Notes: generated from the sequence alone by a model not told the origin. A DNA stretch of 64,000 nucleotides from AC-37 sp036389295 (GCA_036389295.1 DASVQB010000021.1:107415-171414), one strand, 5' to 3'. Positions 23,970 through 32,813 are shown, counted from the stretch's first letter. Made by a program: numbers and translations.

Positions 23970-26783
23970 TTATACCAGGGGCGCTGGCGAGTCCGGGGCG
24001 CGGGGCCCCGGCGCGCCCGGCTCCAGCAGGAGCGGCGTCACGTCGCAGGCCGGCCGCGGGCGGCCGAACCAGTACCCCTGGGCCCGCTCGCAGCCGAGCG
24101 CCCGCAGGCACTCCACCTGAGCGGCAGTCTCCACGCCCTCCGCGATCACGCCGAGCTCCAGCGCGGCGGCCATCCCCACGACCGCCTTCACGATCGCCGA
24201 GTCCTCGGCCTCGTCGCCGAGCCCGTCGACGAACGTGCGGTCGATCTTCAGGACGTCGACCGGGAACCGCTTCAGGTAGCCGAGCGACGACCAGCCCGTG
24301 CCGAAGTCGTCGAGCATCAGCGTCACGCCGAGCCGCTTCAGCGAGTGCAGCGTGTTCCACGGCGACCCGGCCTCGCTCAGCAGGACGTTCTCGGTGATCT
24401 CGAGCCCGAGCCGCGAGGGGTCGAGCCCGGTGTCGTCGAGCACGCTCGCGACGGCCGGGATCAGCTCGGCGTTCGCGACCTGCCGCGGCGACAGGTTCAC
24501 CGACACGACCGGCGCGGCGGCACCCAGCTCGCTCCCCCACTCGACCGCCTGGCGGCACACCGTCTCGAGCATCCAGCGGCCGAGCGCGACGATCAGCCCG
24601 GTGTCCTCGGCGATCGGGATGAACTCGAGCGGCGCGACCGGCCCGAGCCCCAGGTTGTCCCACCGCATCAGCGCCTCGAGCCCGACGATCGACCCGTCGC
24701 CCAGCGACACGACCGGCTGGTACTCGACGCGCAGCTCCTCGCGGTCCAGCGCGCCCCGCAGCGCGGTCTCCATCCGCAGCCGACCCAGCGCGCGCTCGCG
24801 CATCGCGTCGTCGAACAGCTCGCACTCGCCGCGGCCGCGCTCCTTCGCGCGGTACATCGCGGCGTCGGCGTCGCGCATCGCCTCGGCGGGCGTCGCGTAC
24901 TGGCCGCTCGCGAGCGCCACCCCGATGCTCGCGCTGAGGAAGTGCTGCTCGCCGTCCAGGACGAACGGCGCGGCCAGCGATTCCTGGAGGCGCTCGGCCA
25001 CCTGGACCGCGTCGCGGCCGTCAACGACCTCCTCGCAGAGCACGACGAACTCGTCGCCGCCGAACCGGGCCACGGTGTCGGTCGGCCTGAGGGCCTCCGC
25101 CAGGCGCGGCGCGATCGCGCGCAGTAGCTGGTCGCCGGCCTCGTGGCCGAGGCTGTCGTTGACCAGCTTGAAGTTGTCCACGTCGAGGAACATCACCGCG
25201 GCGCTCGCGCTGCTCGCCTGACGCCGCGCGAGCAGCTGCGCGAGGCGGTCGAGGAACAGCGTGCGGTTGGGGAGCCCGGTCAGCGGGTCGTGCAGTGCGT
25301 GGTGCCGCATCGACTCGTCGGAGCGCCAGCGCTCGATCGCCGCCGCCAGCACGTGCGCGACCGACTCGACGAACAGCACCTCGTCCTGAGAGAAGCTCCG
25401 GTGCTCGTTCGTGTGGCCGCAGATCGCCCCGTACGGTCGCCGCGGCCCCGGGATCGTCGCGCTCAGGCCGCTCGCGACCTCCCCCAGCATCGGAGGCGGG
25501 GTGAACCGGCGCTCCGCCGCGAAGTCCTCCACCACCACCGGCCCCTCCGACTGGAGCGTGAAGCCGGCCTGGTTCGCCATCTCGGCCGCCATGCCCGTCG
25601 CGCCCACGGCCGCGTCCCTCGACCCGACCGCCGCGGTGAGGACCAGCTCGCCGCCGTACGGCGTCAGCTCCCAGACCTGGCAGTGGTCGAGGCCGAGCTC
25701 GCGCGCGACGAGCTGCACCGACCGCGTGGTCAGCTCGGAGAGCGACAGCCCCTCGAGCCCGCGGCGGCCCAGGTCGGCGACCTCCGCCTGGCGCGACAGC
25801 CGCCGCCGCAGCTCGCGCTCGCCGCGCTTGCGGTCGGTGATGTCGATGCCGGTGACGATCACGTGGTCGCGCTGCCCGCTCGCGTCGTGGCCCGCGACGG
25901 CCGCCCACGCGACGAGGCGCCGCTCGCCGTCGCTCGTCACGAGCCGGCAGTCGAACTCGCGCTTCTCGTCGCCGGCGAGCAGGGCCGACCACTCGCGACG
26001 GACGCGGCCGAGGTCGTCGGGCACGACGAGCTCCTCCCACGACCGGCCGCTGAGCTCGGCGCCGGCGTGGCCGGTCAGCGACTCGAACGCGCGGTTCACG
26101 CTGAGGACGCGCGCGTCGGAGTCGAGCACGACCACGAGCGCCCGCGCCGTGTCGAGGACGCTCGACACGAAGTTGCGCTCCTCGGTCAGCCGGCGGATCA
26201 GCCGCTCGACGCGCTCCTCGAGGGTCGTGACGAGCAGGCCGGCGACCGCCAGCGTGCCCATCGTGATGATCCAGCGCGTGGCGCCTGCCCCGAGGAACGG
26301 CACGAGACCGCTCGTGTAGGAGGCCTGCGCGGAGGGGTCGCCGAGCATCAGCTCGACCCCGTACGCCAGCCCGATCAGGCCGAGGTGGAGCATCGCGCGC
26401 CCGCGCGTGAAGAAGTACCACGCGTAGACGTTGGTCCACAGGTAGAAGAGGACGAAGGGCGTGGAGCTGCGCCCGCTGAAGTGGATCGCGGCCGTGATGA
26501 GGACGACGCCGCCGGCGGCCGTCGCGTCGAACCCGCGCTCCCGCCAGCGGTCGCTGCGGAACCAGAGCAGGCCCGCGCACGCGTACGAGAGAGCAAGCGT
26601 CGCCACGAGCAGCCCGTCGCTCCCGCCCGCGGGGTGCGGGAGCGCCAGCCACATCGCGCCGAGCGTGGCGCCGGCCGCGTACAGGAACGCGCCCGCCCTC
26701 CCCATGACGGAGCGGTCCGACCGCCCAGCCGGGCGTCCGGGGTCGCCTGCGTCGCCGAAGCGACCTGCGAGCCATCGCTCCAT
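23970..26783 (-). CDS. membrane PAS-GAF-GGDEF-EAL protein (c-di-GMP turnover)
   Basis: 937 residues. About five or six hydrophobic helices (28-190) form a membrane sensor, followed by a PAS domain with PAC (~205-330), a GAF domain (~345-495), GGDEF (~505-665) and EAL (~675-925). FGGDEF is intact with the inhibitory-site RPTD five residues before it, and GLEALMRW, NLSPRQ, ITENVLL, LDDFGTGWSSL and IAEGVE of the EAL domain are all kept, so both cyclase and phosphodiesterase activities are possible. It probably senses a membrane or redox cue and sets c-di-GMP. A start at the internal Met27 is also possible. Ends 11 bases before the folate operon. Confidence 0.9.
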   Translation of the reverse strand: MERWLAGRFGDAGDPGRPAGRSDRSVMGRAGAFLYAAGATLGAMWLALPHPAGGSDGLLVATLALSYACAGLLWFRSDRWRERGFDATAAGGVVLITAAIHFSGRSSTPFVLFYLWTNVYAWYFFTRGRAMLHLGLIGLAYGVELMLGDPSAQASYTSGLVPFLGAGATRWIITMGTLAVAGLLVTTLEERVERLIRRLTEERNFVSSVLDTARALVVVLDSDARVLSVNRAFESLTGHAGAELSGRSWEELVVPDDLGRVRREWSALLAGDEKREFDCRLVTSDGERRLVAWAAVAGHDASGQRDHVIVTGIDITDRKRGERELRRRLSRQAEVADLGRRGLEGLSLSELTTRSVQLVARELGLDHCQVWELTPYGGELVLTAAVGSRDAAVGATGMAAEMANQAGFTLQSEGPVVVEDFAAERRFTPPPMLGEVASGLSATIPGPRRPYGAICGHTNEHRSFSQDEVLFVESVAHVLAAAIERWRSDESMRHHALHDPLTGLPNRTLFLDRLAQLLARRQASSASAAVMFLDVDNFKLVNDSLGHEAGDQLLRAIAPRLAEALRPTDTVARFGGDEFVVLCEEVVDGRDAVQVAERLQESLAAPFVLDGEQHFLSASIGVALASGQYATPAEAMRDADAAMYRAKERGRGECELFDDAMRERALGRLRMETALRGALDREELRVEYQPVVSLGDGSIVGLEALMRWDNLGLGPVAPLEFIPIAEDTGLIVALGRWMLETVCRQAVEWGSELGAAAPVVSVNLSPRQVANAELIPAVASVLDDTGLDPSRLGLEITENVLLSEAGSPWNTLHSLKRLGVTLMLDDFGTGWSSLGYLKRFPVDVLKIDRTFVDGLGDEAEDSAIVKAVVGMAAALELGVIAEGVETAAQVECLRALGCERAQGYWFGRPRPACDVTPLLLEPGAPGPRAPDSPAPLV

Positions 26784-26871
26784 CCAGGTCTAATCGGCAG
26801 GCGGGAGGCGACGGCTGAGCCCGGCTACCGGGCCGGCGCGGCCGCCGAACGGCGCCCGCCGGCCGGCGCGG

Positions 26872-29748
26872 CTACGGGATCGTGCCGGGGACCGGCGTGT
26901 GGAAGCCGATCTGCCAGTAGGCGGGCTGCCTGAACGCCACCTCGTCCGAGGCGTTCCACCCGCTCACGAGGTTCGTCGTGGACCCCGTCTCAGGGTTCTC
27001 CTGGACCAGGCTGGTCGTCCCCGAGGCGAAGTCGTAGGCCATGTAGACGACGCGGTCGTCCGGGGTCCAGCCCGGGCTGCGCGCCTCGAAGCCGCTCGTG
27101 AGCCGCTGGAGCCCGCTGCCGTCGACGTTCGCGACCCAGACGCTCGGCAGCGACTCGCCGGCCTGCCAGGCCTCGAACGCGACGCGGCTGCCGTCGTGCG
27201 AGAACTTCGGGTTCCTGGCCGACACGAACTCGTCGTCGGTCGTGAACTGCACCGGCGCCGTGCCGTCGCGCTTGGTGATGAAGACCTGGTAGCGCTGGCC
27301 GGCGAACAGGTCGAAGCCGAACTGGTCGCCCTCCGGAGTGCCGGCCGAGGCGAACGCCACGAGCCGCCGGTGCCCGGCCTCGGACGGCTGGACCTGGTGG
27401 CCCGGCCAGTCCGCGATCGTCCCGCGGGCCTCGCCCTCGGTGTTCATCGAGCAGATGCCGTAGTCGCCGTTGCTGTCGGGCGCCGAGCACTCGAACACGA
27501 GCTTCGCGTTGCTGCCGGCGAACTCGGGGTTGAAGGCGGTCGTCCCCTCCTCGTGGCAGTCCCACAGAGTGCGCCGGTCGGTGCCGTCGACGCGCGACCA
27601 GAAGATGCTCGCGCACGTCGTGTCCGCAACCGTGTCCTGCACGAAGACCATCGCCTGGGCGTCGGGCGAGAGCGCGGGCTCGGCCGCGAGGCAGCCCTCG
27701 CAGGCCGGCGCGACCACGCGCGACGCGTCCGCCTTCTTGTCCTGGACTCCCCGGTAGACGCCGGGCTGCTCCTGGTTCGAGCCGGTGAAGAGGAAGGTCT
27801 CGACGTACGGCTTCGCCGCGCTGAAGCCCAGGGCGAGGTTGTCGGGGTCGCCGAGGTTCCAGTGGCTGTCGAGCCACTCGCCGCGCTCCGGCTGCGTGTC
27901 GAAGTAGGTGTTGTAGTCGCAGTCGAAGTGCATGCCGCGGTTGCCGAGCGGGCAGGCGTCGTCGCGGTAGGTCTTGGGCTGCGACTCCTCGAAGCGGTCG
28001 TCGTAGCACATGACGTCGTAGCCGTCGTCGCAGTGCCCGCGGCCGGACGACTCGGGCGAGTTGTCGGAGACCGCGCCCATCGTGTGCGCGTTCTCGTGCA
28101 TGGCCACGTCGACCTGCCAGCAGAAGCGGCCGTACGCGATCGCGTACGTCCCCTCGGCGGGCGTCGGGCCGGAGTACGTCGCGTTGAACGACCCGTCGTT
28201 CGCCAGGTTGTCCTTCGACGCGCGGTCGTCGGGGTACTGGTTCGCCTCGCCGCAGGCGTCCGGGTCGTCGCCCTCGCTGAAGATGACGTACTTGGCGTCG
28301 GGGTCGCGGAAGCCCGAGTCCTTGGCGGCGACCACGACCGACTCGAAGTCCGAGTCGTACGGGACGAACTGGTCGACCGCGATCTGGCCGTCGCGGTCGC
28401 ACTCGAACCGGTAGCGCGCCGCGTCGTCGCGACCGCCGGAGGCGACGGACTCGTCGTACAGCTTGTTGTTCATGCTGACGAGGACGCTGCGGATGCGGCC
28501 GACGGTCGCCGGCGTGAGGTCGGACGCCTCGCCGCCGTACAGGGCGACGATGCGCTGCTGGTTCTTGTTGCCGCAGAGGTAGGGCGGGCCCGTCCCGGCG
28601 GCCGTCGCCGCGCCCTCGTCGTCGGCGTCGGGGTCGTTCGGAGCGCGGCTCGCGACCGGGCCCCCCGCGGCGCCGTCGCCGATCGGGTTGTCGCCCTCGG
28701 CCGCGTCGTCCGCGCCGTGCGGGCGCGGGTCGGCGCCGTGGGTGACGAGCACCTCGCCGTTGCGCAGGAGCACCTTGACCAGGCCGTCGGCGCCGCGCTG
28801 GCTCGGGCCCGTCGACGGCGCGTCGACCCACGGCCGGTCGATGGCGTCGGGGTTGCTCACGTCGAGCTCGGCGACCGCGCCGTAGGACGTCGTGCCGCGG
28901 CGGTGCTCGACCACGAGGGTGACGACGTCGCCCGCGACCTCGAGGTGGGTCGGGATCGCCCTGCCCTTCGAGTCCTCCGCCCGCGGCGGGGCGACGATCG
29001 CCAGGACGTCGGCGCCGTGCAGCTCGGACTCCGCGGCCCGCTCGGCGGCGCGCGCGTCGGCGTACTGGTCGCCCGGGTCGTTCACGTCGTCGTCGTCGAT
29101 GGCGGTCGCGCGCGCGGCGCCGCTGCCGGCGGCCGGGCCGCTCGCCTGCGCCACGACCGCCGCGCTGCCGTCGGACAGCAGGCGCACCCGGTGCTCGACC
29201 GGGGTGGCGACGGTCCACGAGTAGGACTGCGCGGCGAGCGTGCCGTCGAGCCTGAGCAGCGTCGCCACGCCCGCGGCGGTCGGGCGGAGCAGGGCGTCCA
29301 CCCCGGCGGCCACGCCGGGGAACACCGCGGCCGCGCCGTCGAGCAGCGCGCCCGGGGGGGCGGCGGCGGCGGCGGTCCAGGCCGGGGCGATCTGCACCGG
29401 CCCGCGGGCGGAGTCGAGCACGAACCCGCGGGCGGGGACCGTCGCGATCGTGGGCGCGCCGAGCGTTCCGAAGGCGGTCAGGTGGTCGCCGACGGGAGAC
29501 AGCGACGGCGAGACGACCTGCCGCTCGACGCGGGCGCCCTCGCTGCGGGCGGTCGAGCGCGGGAGCAGCTTCGCGAACGAGTCGGCGGCACGACCTGCGG
29601 CGGGGTCCGCCGGCGCACCGTCGAACGACGACGTGCTGCCGGCGGCCGCCGCAGACCCTGCCATGGGGTACGCCAGCGCCGCGAGGGCGAAGACGAGCGA
29701 GACGGCGATGCGAAAGCTGCGCGCGAGCGCGGGGCTGCTCGGGACCAT
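26872..29748 (-). CDS. secreted HExxH protein with C-terminal PD40/TolB-like repeats
   Basis: 958 residues from ATG 29748, preceded by GGGAGGA; an upstream ATG at 29844 lies almost on the predicted transcription start and is unlikely. Signal peptide: RSFRIAVSLVFALAALAYPMAGSAAAAGS. MHENAHTMGAVSDNSPESS (about residues 547-565) is an HExxHxxGxxxxD zinc-peptidase motif of the metzincin kind, followed by paired Cys residues. The last ~300 residues have TolB/PD40-like beta-propeller repeats (LSPDAQAMVFVQ, FSHDGSRVAFEAW, WTPDDRVVYMAY). The acidic middle (~250-420) is low complexity. An extracellular peptidase is likely but its target is unknown. Confidence 0.75.
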   Translation of the reverse strand: MVPSSPALARSFRIAVSLVFALAALAYPMAGSAAAAGSTSSFDGAPADPAAGRAADSFAKLLPRSTARSEGARVERQVVSPSLSPVGDHLTAFGTLGAPTIATVPARGFVLDSARGPVQIAPAWTAAAAAPPGALLDGAAAVFPGVAAGVDALLRPTAAGVATLLRLDGTLAAQSYSWTVATPVEHRVRLLSDGSAAVVAQASGPAAGSGAARATAIDDDDVNDPGDQYADARAAERAAESELHGADVLAIVAPPRAEDSKGRAIPTHLEVAGDVVTLVVEHRRGTTSYGAVAELDVSNPDAIDRPWVDAPSTGPSQRGADGLVKVLLRNGEVLVTHGADPRPHGADDAAEGDNPIGDGAAGGPVASRAPNDPDADDEGAATAAGTGPPYLCGNKNQQRIVALYGGEASDLTPATVGRIRSVLVSMNNKLYDESVASGGRDDAARYRFECDRDGQIAVDQFVPYDSDFESVVVAAKDSGFRDPDAKYVIFSEGDDPDACGEANQYPDDRASKDNLANDGSFNATYSGPTPAEGTYAIAYGRFCWQVDVAMHENAHTMGAVSDNSPESSGRGHCDDGYDVMCYDDRFEESQPKTYRDDACPLGNRGMHFDCDYNTYFDTQPERGEWLDSHWNLGDPDNLALGFSAAKPYVETFLFTGSNQEQPGVYRGVQDKKADASRVVAPACEGCLAAEPALSPDAQAMVFVQDTVADTTCASIFWSRVDGTDRRTLWDCHEEGTTAFNPEFAGSNAKLVFECSAPDSNGDYGICSMNTEGEARGTIADWPGHQVQPSEAGHRRLVAFASAGTPEGDQFGFDLFAGQRYQVFITKRDGTAPVQFTTDDEFVSARNPKFSHDGSRVAFEAWQAGESLPSVWVANVDGSGLQRLTSGFEARSPGWTPDDRVVYMAYDFASGTTSLVQENPETGSTTNLVSGWNASDEVAFRQPAYWQIGFHTPVPGTIP

Positions 29749-29846
29749 CGAGCCAGTCCTCCCGGTGAAGTTCCGGCGGAGCGAGTCGTTCCGCCTCGTC
29801 GCCGCGGTCCGTGCGGCGGGTGTACATCCGTGCCCTCCCTGCATCG

Positions 29847-29876
29847 AACGTACGCCGGGTCACCGTGACCTGTCAA
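29847..29876 (-). promoter_or_regulatory. promoter with a palindrome in the spacer
   Basis: On the minus strand TTGACA (29876-29871) and TACGTT (29852-29847) are 18 bases apart. A perfect palindrome GGTCACGGTGACC fills the spacer next to the -35 (29858-29870), a good place for a repressor. It predicts a ~90-base leader before the HExxH gene. Confidence 0.65.
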
Positions 29877-30017
29877 GCCCCGTCTCGACGGAAAACGCCC
29901 GCAAAGGCCGCATACCCCCGACTCGGGTGACTGTCGCGGGGGGGCCCTTCGCCGAAAGCGGAGGTGCACGCCCCCCGGACGGGTGACGTGGGGCGGCGCA
30001 AAAGGCCGATGGGCGAG

Positions 30018-30091
30018 CGGGGCACCCAGGGCTCGAACCTGGAATCGCCGGTTTTGGAGACCGGTGCCTTATCCAATTTGGCCAGTGCCCC
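30018..30091 (-). tRNA. tRNA-Trp (CCA)
   Basis: Minus strand: acceptor GGGGCAC/GTGCCCC, anticodon arm CCGGT-CTCCAAA-ACCGG (anticodon CCA), T arm CCAGG-TTCGAGC-CCTGG, discriminator G. Confidence 0.93.
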
Positions 30092-30145
30092 GAGCGCCCG
30101 ATTGTAGGCGGCCCCACGGGCGCCTGCCCCTAGAATCCGCGGCGC

Positions 30146-30229
30146 GCGGATGTGGCGGAACTGGCAGACGCGCCGCGCTTAGGACGCGGTGGGCATAGTC
30201 CCTTGGGGGTTCGAGTCCCTCCATCCGCA
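30146..30229 (+). tRNA. tRNA-Leu (UAG)
   Basis: 84-base class II tRNA with a long variable arm. Acceptor GCGGATG/CATCCGC, anticodon loop CTTAGGA (anticodon TAG), T arm GGGGGTTCGAGTCCCTC, discriminator A. Confidence 0.93.
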
Positions 30230-30285
30230 TGGCCCGGCCGTCCGCTGCGGCGCGCCGACCGCGCAACACGTAGACTTCCGCGCCG

Positions 30286-30783
30286 ATGGCCGAGACGGTC
30301 CTGGTTCATCCGAACCGCGACAAGCCCGCGTCGAAGGCGACGAAGGCGATCGTCGTCATGCTGCTGCTGGTCAGCGCCGCGCTCGTCGCCATCGTCACGG
30401 TCGGCGGCTGGGACACGCTCCAGGGCGCCCAGATGATCTCGGTCGCGTACGTCTTCATCTACCTGACGATCGCGTACTACGTGCAGCGCTGGAACCGCGG
30501 CACGCTCCCGGTGTCGGCCGGGCTGGCGGTGCTGCTGCTGGTGGTCGCGGCGATCGCGGCGCCGGCGTGGTTCGACCGCGACCAGAGCGGCTACGACAAG
30601 CCGACCCTCGACGCGGGGCTGCTCGGCCTCCTGACGCTCCTCATCGTGCCGATCCAGTTCCTCCTGATCGTGTTCGCGATGCGCGGCTTCAACCAGCAGT
30701 GGAACGTCGAGGTCGAGGTCGCGCGCGACGAGCAGGGCGGCGGCCGCGGCCCCGCCGGCTACGAGCCGCAGCCGCAGGCCTAG
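30286..30783 (+). CDS. conserved membrane protein, unknown function
   Basis: 165 residues with four predicted membrane helices (about 21-40, 50-68, 76-95, 108-130), a short basic N-terminus (VHPNRDKPASKATK) and an acidic/Gly-rich cytosolic tail. No motif or family recognised. It is flanked by two tRNA-Leu genes on the same strand. Good codon bias and a clean start make it a real gene. Confidence 0.7.
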   Translation: MAETVLVHPNRDKPASKATKAIVVMLLLVSAALVAIVTVGGWDTLQGAQMISVAYVFIYLTIAYYVQRWNRGTLPVSAGLAVLLLVVAAIAAPAWFDRDQSGYDKPTLDAGLLGLLTLLIVPIQFLLIVFAMRGFNQQWNVEVEVARDEQGGGRGPAGYEPQPQA

Positions 30784-30939
30784 CGCCTCCGGCGCCCCTC
30801 GCGGCGGAGCCGCCGTCGACGCCCCCGGCGGAGCCGTGGCCGGGCGCTCGCGGGTCGCCCGCGCGCGCGGGGCTCCGCCGCGCGCGCGGGGCTCCGCGGC
30901 CGGGGGCCGGCCGCGCGCGAGCCTATGATGGGCTCGCCG

Positions 30940-31023
30940 GCGGCGGTGGCGGAACTGGCATACGCGATGGGCTCAAAACCCATTGCCCGCGAGGGCTTGC
31001 GGGTTCGAATCCCGCCCGCCGCA
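30940..31023 (+). tRNA. tRNA-Leu (CAA)
   Basis: 84-base class II tRNA. Acceptor GCGGCGG/CCGCCGC, anticodon loop CTCAAAA (anticodon CAA), long variable arm, T arm CGGGTTCGAATCCCG, discriminator A. Confidence 0.93.
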
Positions 31024-31062
31024 TGACCGACCGCGCCTGGCGCACGGCGGCCCCGGAACGAC

Positions 31063-31090
31063 GAAGGGGCCGCCCCCCGGCGGCCCCTTC
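31063..31090. terminator. hairpin terminator
   Basis: A perfect 12-bp stem (GAAGGGGCCGCC / GGCGGCCCCTTC) with a CCCC loop lies between the tRNA-Leu and the convergent small secreted gene, suited to stop transcription from both sides. Confidence 0.7.
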
Positions 31091-31111
31091 GGTACGACGC
31101 TCGATCCTCGC

Positions 31112-31408
31112 CTACGGCAGCAGGTCGTCGACGACGAACATGATGCACTCGGGCGGCGGGGTCGTGCCGTTGCACCGGTACGGCTGGCCCTGCGGGTCGT
31201 CGTGGGTGATGACGCCCTGGGGGTAGACCTTGGTGCACACGACGCCGTTGCCGTTGCCGTCCTCCGCCGGAGCGACGAGGAACGGCACCGGCGTGTAGCC
31301 GTCGGGGCAGCGGCCGAGGGGGTTCTCGTCCGCCGAGCTGGGCGCCACCGGGCCGACGAGCGCGAGCGCGCACAGCGCGGCGGGCAGCAGGAAGTAGACC
31401 TTCCTCAT
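31112..31408 (-). CDS. small secreted cysteine-containing protein, paralogue 1
   Basis: 98 residues: signal peptide with cleavage near PSSA|DEN (residues ~24-27), then about 70 residues with four Cys: GRCPDGYTPVPFLVAP, EDGNGNGVVCTKVYPQG, QGQPYRCNGTTPPPECI. The D-x-N-x-N-G loop resembles a calcium-binding EF-hand-like loop. Two disulfides are likely. It is the most diverged of three tandem copies. GGAGGC precedes the ATG. Function unknown. Confidence 0.75.
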   Translation of the reverse strand: MRKVYFLLPAALCALALVGPVAPSSADENPLGRCPDGYTPVPFLVAPAEDGNGNGVVCTKVYPQGVITHDDPQGQPYRCNGTTPPPECIMFVVDDLLP

Positions 31409-31626
31409 GGGGGAGCCTCCTGTCAGGGTGGGCCTCCGCGGGCGTCCTGCCTGCGGAGACGGGGGGTACGCACTAGTTCCGCCCGGCGGCTTTCCCCAAG
31501 GCGGGGGGTGCTAAACCCGACTTCAGGGGGGCTGGCGCGTAGCCGCTCGGGACCGGTTCGGGAAGCCGACCGGCGCGAGAGCCGCGAGCCCGCGCGGATC
31601 GCGAGAGTCCGCGCGCGCGGCGGCGG

Positions 31627-31693
31627 CGGAACGCGAGGGGGGGCGGAACGCGAGGGGGGGCGGATCGCGAGGGGGGGCGGATCGCGAGGGGGG
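31627..31693. repeat. four 17-bp G-rich tandem repeats
   Basis: Unit CGGAACGCGAGGGGGGG twice, then CGGATCGCGAGGGGGGG twice (the last one base short), directly joined. No spacer, so not a CRISPR array. The G runs could form G-quadruplexes. Confidence 0.85.
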
Positions 31694-31716
31694 CCGCCAC
31701 GTGGCGGCCCCCCTCG
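31685..31716. terminator. 32-bp perfect palindrome, probable terminator of paralogue 2
   Basis: The right half is the exact complement of the left about 31700/31701 (centre CCAC|GTGG, flanked by six G and six C). It lies 56 bases beyond the stop of paralogue 2. No U tract. Confidence 0.6.
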
Positions 31717-31771
31717 GTGCTCCCTCTAGGCGTCGCGCCCCCCGGGCGACCCCTTCGGTGCGGAGAGCTGG

Positions 31772-32068
31772 CTAGTCCACGATGTCGTCGGTGACCGACT
31801 CGATGCACTCCGGCGGGGTGACGAGCCCGTTGCACCGGTACGGCTGCCCGTTCGGGTCGTCGTGGACGATGGTGCCCTGCGGGTAGGGCTTGGCGCACAC
31901 GACGCCGTTGCCGTTGCGGTCCTCCGTCGGGGACACGAGGAACGGCACCGGCTGGTAGCCGTCGGGGCAGCGGCCGAACTGGTTCTCGTCGGCCGAGCTC
32001 GGCGCCGCCGGGCCCACGAGCGCGAGCGCGATCAGCGCCGCGGGCAGCACGAGGCAAGCCTTCTTCAT
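31772..32068 (-). CDS. small secreted cysteine-containing protein, paralogue 2
   Basis: 98 residues, start at ATG 32068 with GGAGGA before it. Signal peptide KKACLVLPAALIALALVG..PSSA|DEN, then the same four-Cys frame as its neighbours: GRCPDGYQPVPFLVSP, EDRNGNGVVCAKPYPQG, NGQPYRCNGLVTPPECIE. It is very close to paralogue 3 in both protein and upstream DNA, so the pair arose by a recent duplication that included the promoter. Function unknown. Confidence 0.78.
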   Translation of the reverse strand: MKKACLVLPAALIALALVGPAAPSSADENQFGRCPDGYQPVPFLVSPTEDRNGNGVVCAKPYPQGTIVHDDPNGQPYRCNGLVTPPECIESVTDDIVD

Positions 32069-32177
32069 GGCACTTCCTCCTTCGCAGCCGGCCCCCGCGC
32101 TCTCGGTGCGGGCGGAGGCCGTAGGGGTACGGGTTGTTCCGACCGCCGGATACCACCGAATGGGGGGTGTCAAACGG
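32069..32177 (-). repeat. leader/promoter block duplicated between paralogues 2 and 3
   Basis: Highly similar to 32612-32721: both carry CACTTCCTCCTTCGCAGC, GGCCCCCGCGCTCTC, TAGGGGTACGGGTT, GTTCCGACCGCCGG and ATACCACC.AATGGGGG in order. Paralogue 1 keeps only the GGGGTACG..GTTCCG core. Conservation outside the coding region points to a shared promoter. Confidence 0.75.
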
Positions 32178-32235
32178 GAACGTTGGGGCGCCAAGCTCGC
32201 AGCTCGCCGGACGGGCAGGACGTCCCGAGAACCGA

Positions 32236-32264
32236 AGAGGGGGCCGCCGGCGGCGACCCCCTCT
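32236..32264. terminator. hairpin downstream of paralogue 3
   Basis: AGAGGGGG (32236-32243) pairs with CCCCCTCT (32257-32264), enclosing a smaller CGCC/GGCG stem. It lies 50 bases past the stop of paralogue 3. Confidence 0.5.
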
Positions 32265-32314
32265 CATCGCTCCTCGGGGCCGCCCCCCGGCGACCCTCGG
32301 TGCGGCGGACTGCC

Positions 32315-32611
32315 CTACGGCAGGATGTCGTCCGTCGCGGCCTCGATGCACTCCGGCGGCGGGACGATCCCGTTGCACCGGTACGGCTGGCCGTTCGGGT
32401 CGTCGTGCGTGATGACGCCCTGGGGGTAGGGCTTGACGCACACGACGCCGTTGCCGTTGCGGTCCTCCGTCGGGGCCGCCAGGAACGGCATCGGCGTGTA
32501 GCTGTCGGGGCAGCGGCCGAAGACGTTCTCGTCGGCCGAGCTCGGCGCCGCCGGGCCCACGATCGCGAGCGCGATCAGCGCAGCGGGCAGCACAAGGTAA
32601 GCCTTCCTCAT
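32315..32611 (-). CDS. small secreted cysteine-containing protein, paralogue 3
   Basis: 98 residues: signal peptide RKAYLVLPAALIALAIVG..PSSA|DEN and four Cys in GRCPDSYTPMPFLAAP, EDRNGNGVVCVKPYPQG, NGQPYRCNGIVPPPECIE. GGAGGA precedes the ATG. First of the three tandem copies in the direction of transcription; each copy has its own leader and terminator hairpin, so they are separate units. Function unknown. Confidence 0.78.
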   Translation of the reverse strand: MRKAYLVLPAALIALAIVGPAAPSSADENVFGRCPDSYTPMPFLAAPTEDRNGNGVVCVKPYPQGVITHDDPNGQPYRCNGIVPPPECIEAATDDILP

Positions 32612-32721
32612 GACACTTCCTCCTTCGCAGCTGGCCCCCGCGCTCTCTCGGCGGTGTGGAGGCCCTAGGGGTACGGGTTAGTTCCGACCGCCGGCATACC
32701 ACCAAATGGGGGGGTCCCAAA
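32612..32721 (-). repeat. leader/promoter block of paralogue 3
   Basis: Second copy of the block described at 32069-32177. The differences are a few substitutions and short indels. Confidence 0.75.
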
Positions 32722-32813
32722 CCCCTGACTGTCGCCTCGTCGTCGAAGCGACGCGGCGAAGGCTGGAGACCGCCGGGCTCGCCAGCAGCCGGGCTCGCCA
32801 GCGGAGCGGCTCG

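Larger units (their letters stand above)
31409..31771. other. 363-bp intergenic region with repeats and a palindrome
   Basis: The first ~110 bases (31409-31520) are the leader/promoter of paralogue 1 and keep the GGGGTACG..TAGTTCC block shared with the other paralogue leaders. The middle is GC-rich without an ORF I believe. The right part has four 17-bp G-rich tandem repeats (31627-31693) and a 32-bp perfect palindrome (31685-31716). Confidence 0.6.

Noticed and set aside
26899..29868. 989-codon open frame opposite the HExxH protein
   Set aside because: Composition is typical of an antisense GC-rich frame; the minus strand has promoter, signal peptide, motif and propeller repeats.
31627..31693. 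Possible CRISPR array
   Set aside because: 17-bp units abut without spacers and there are no cas genes.
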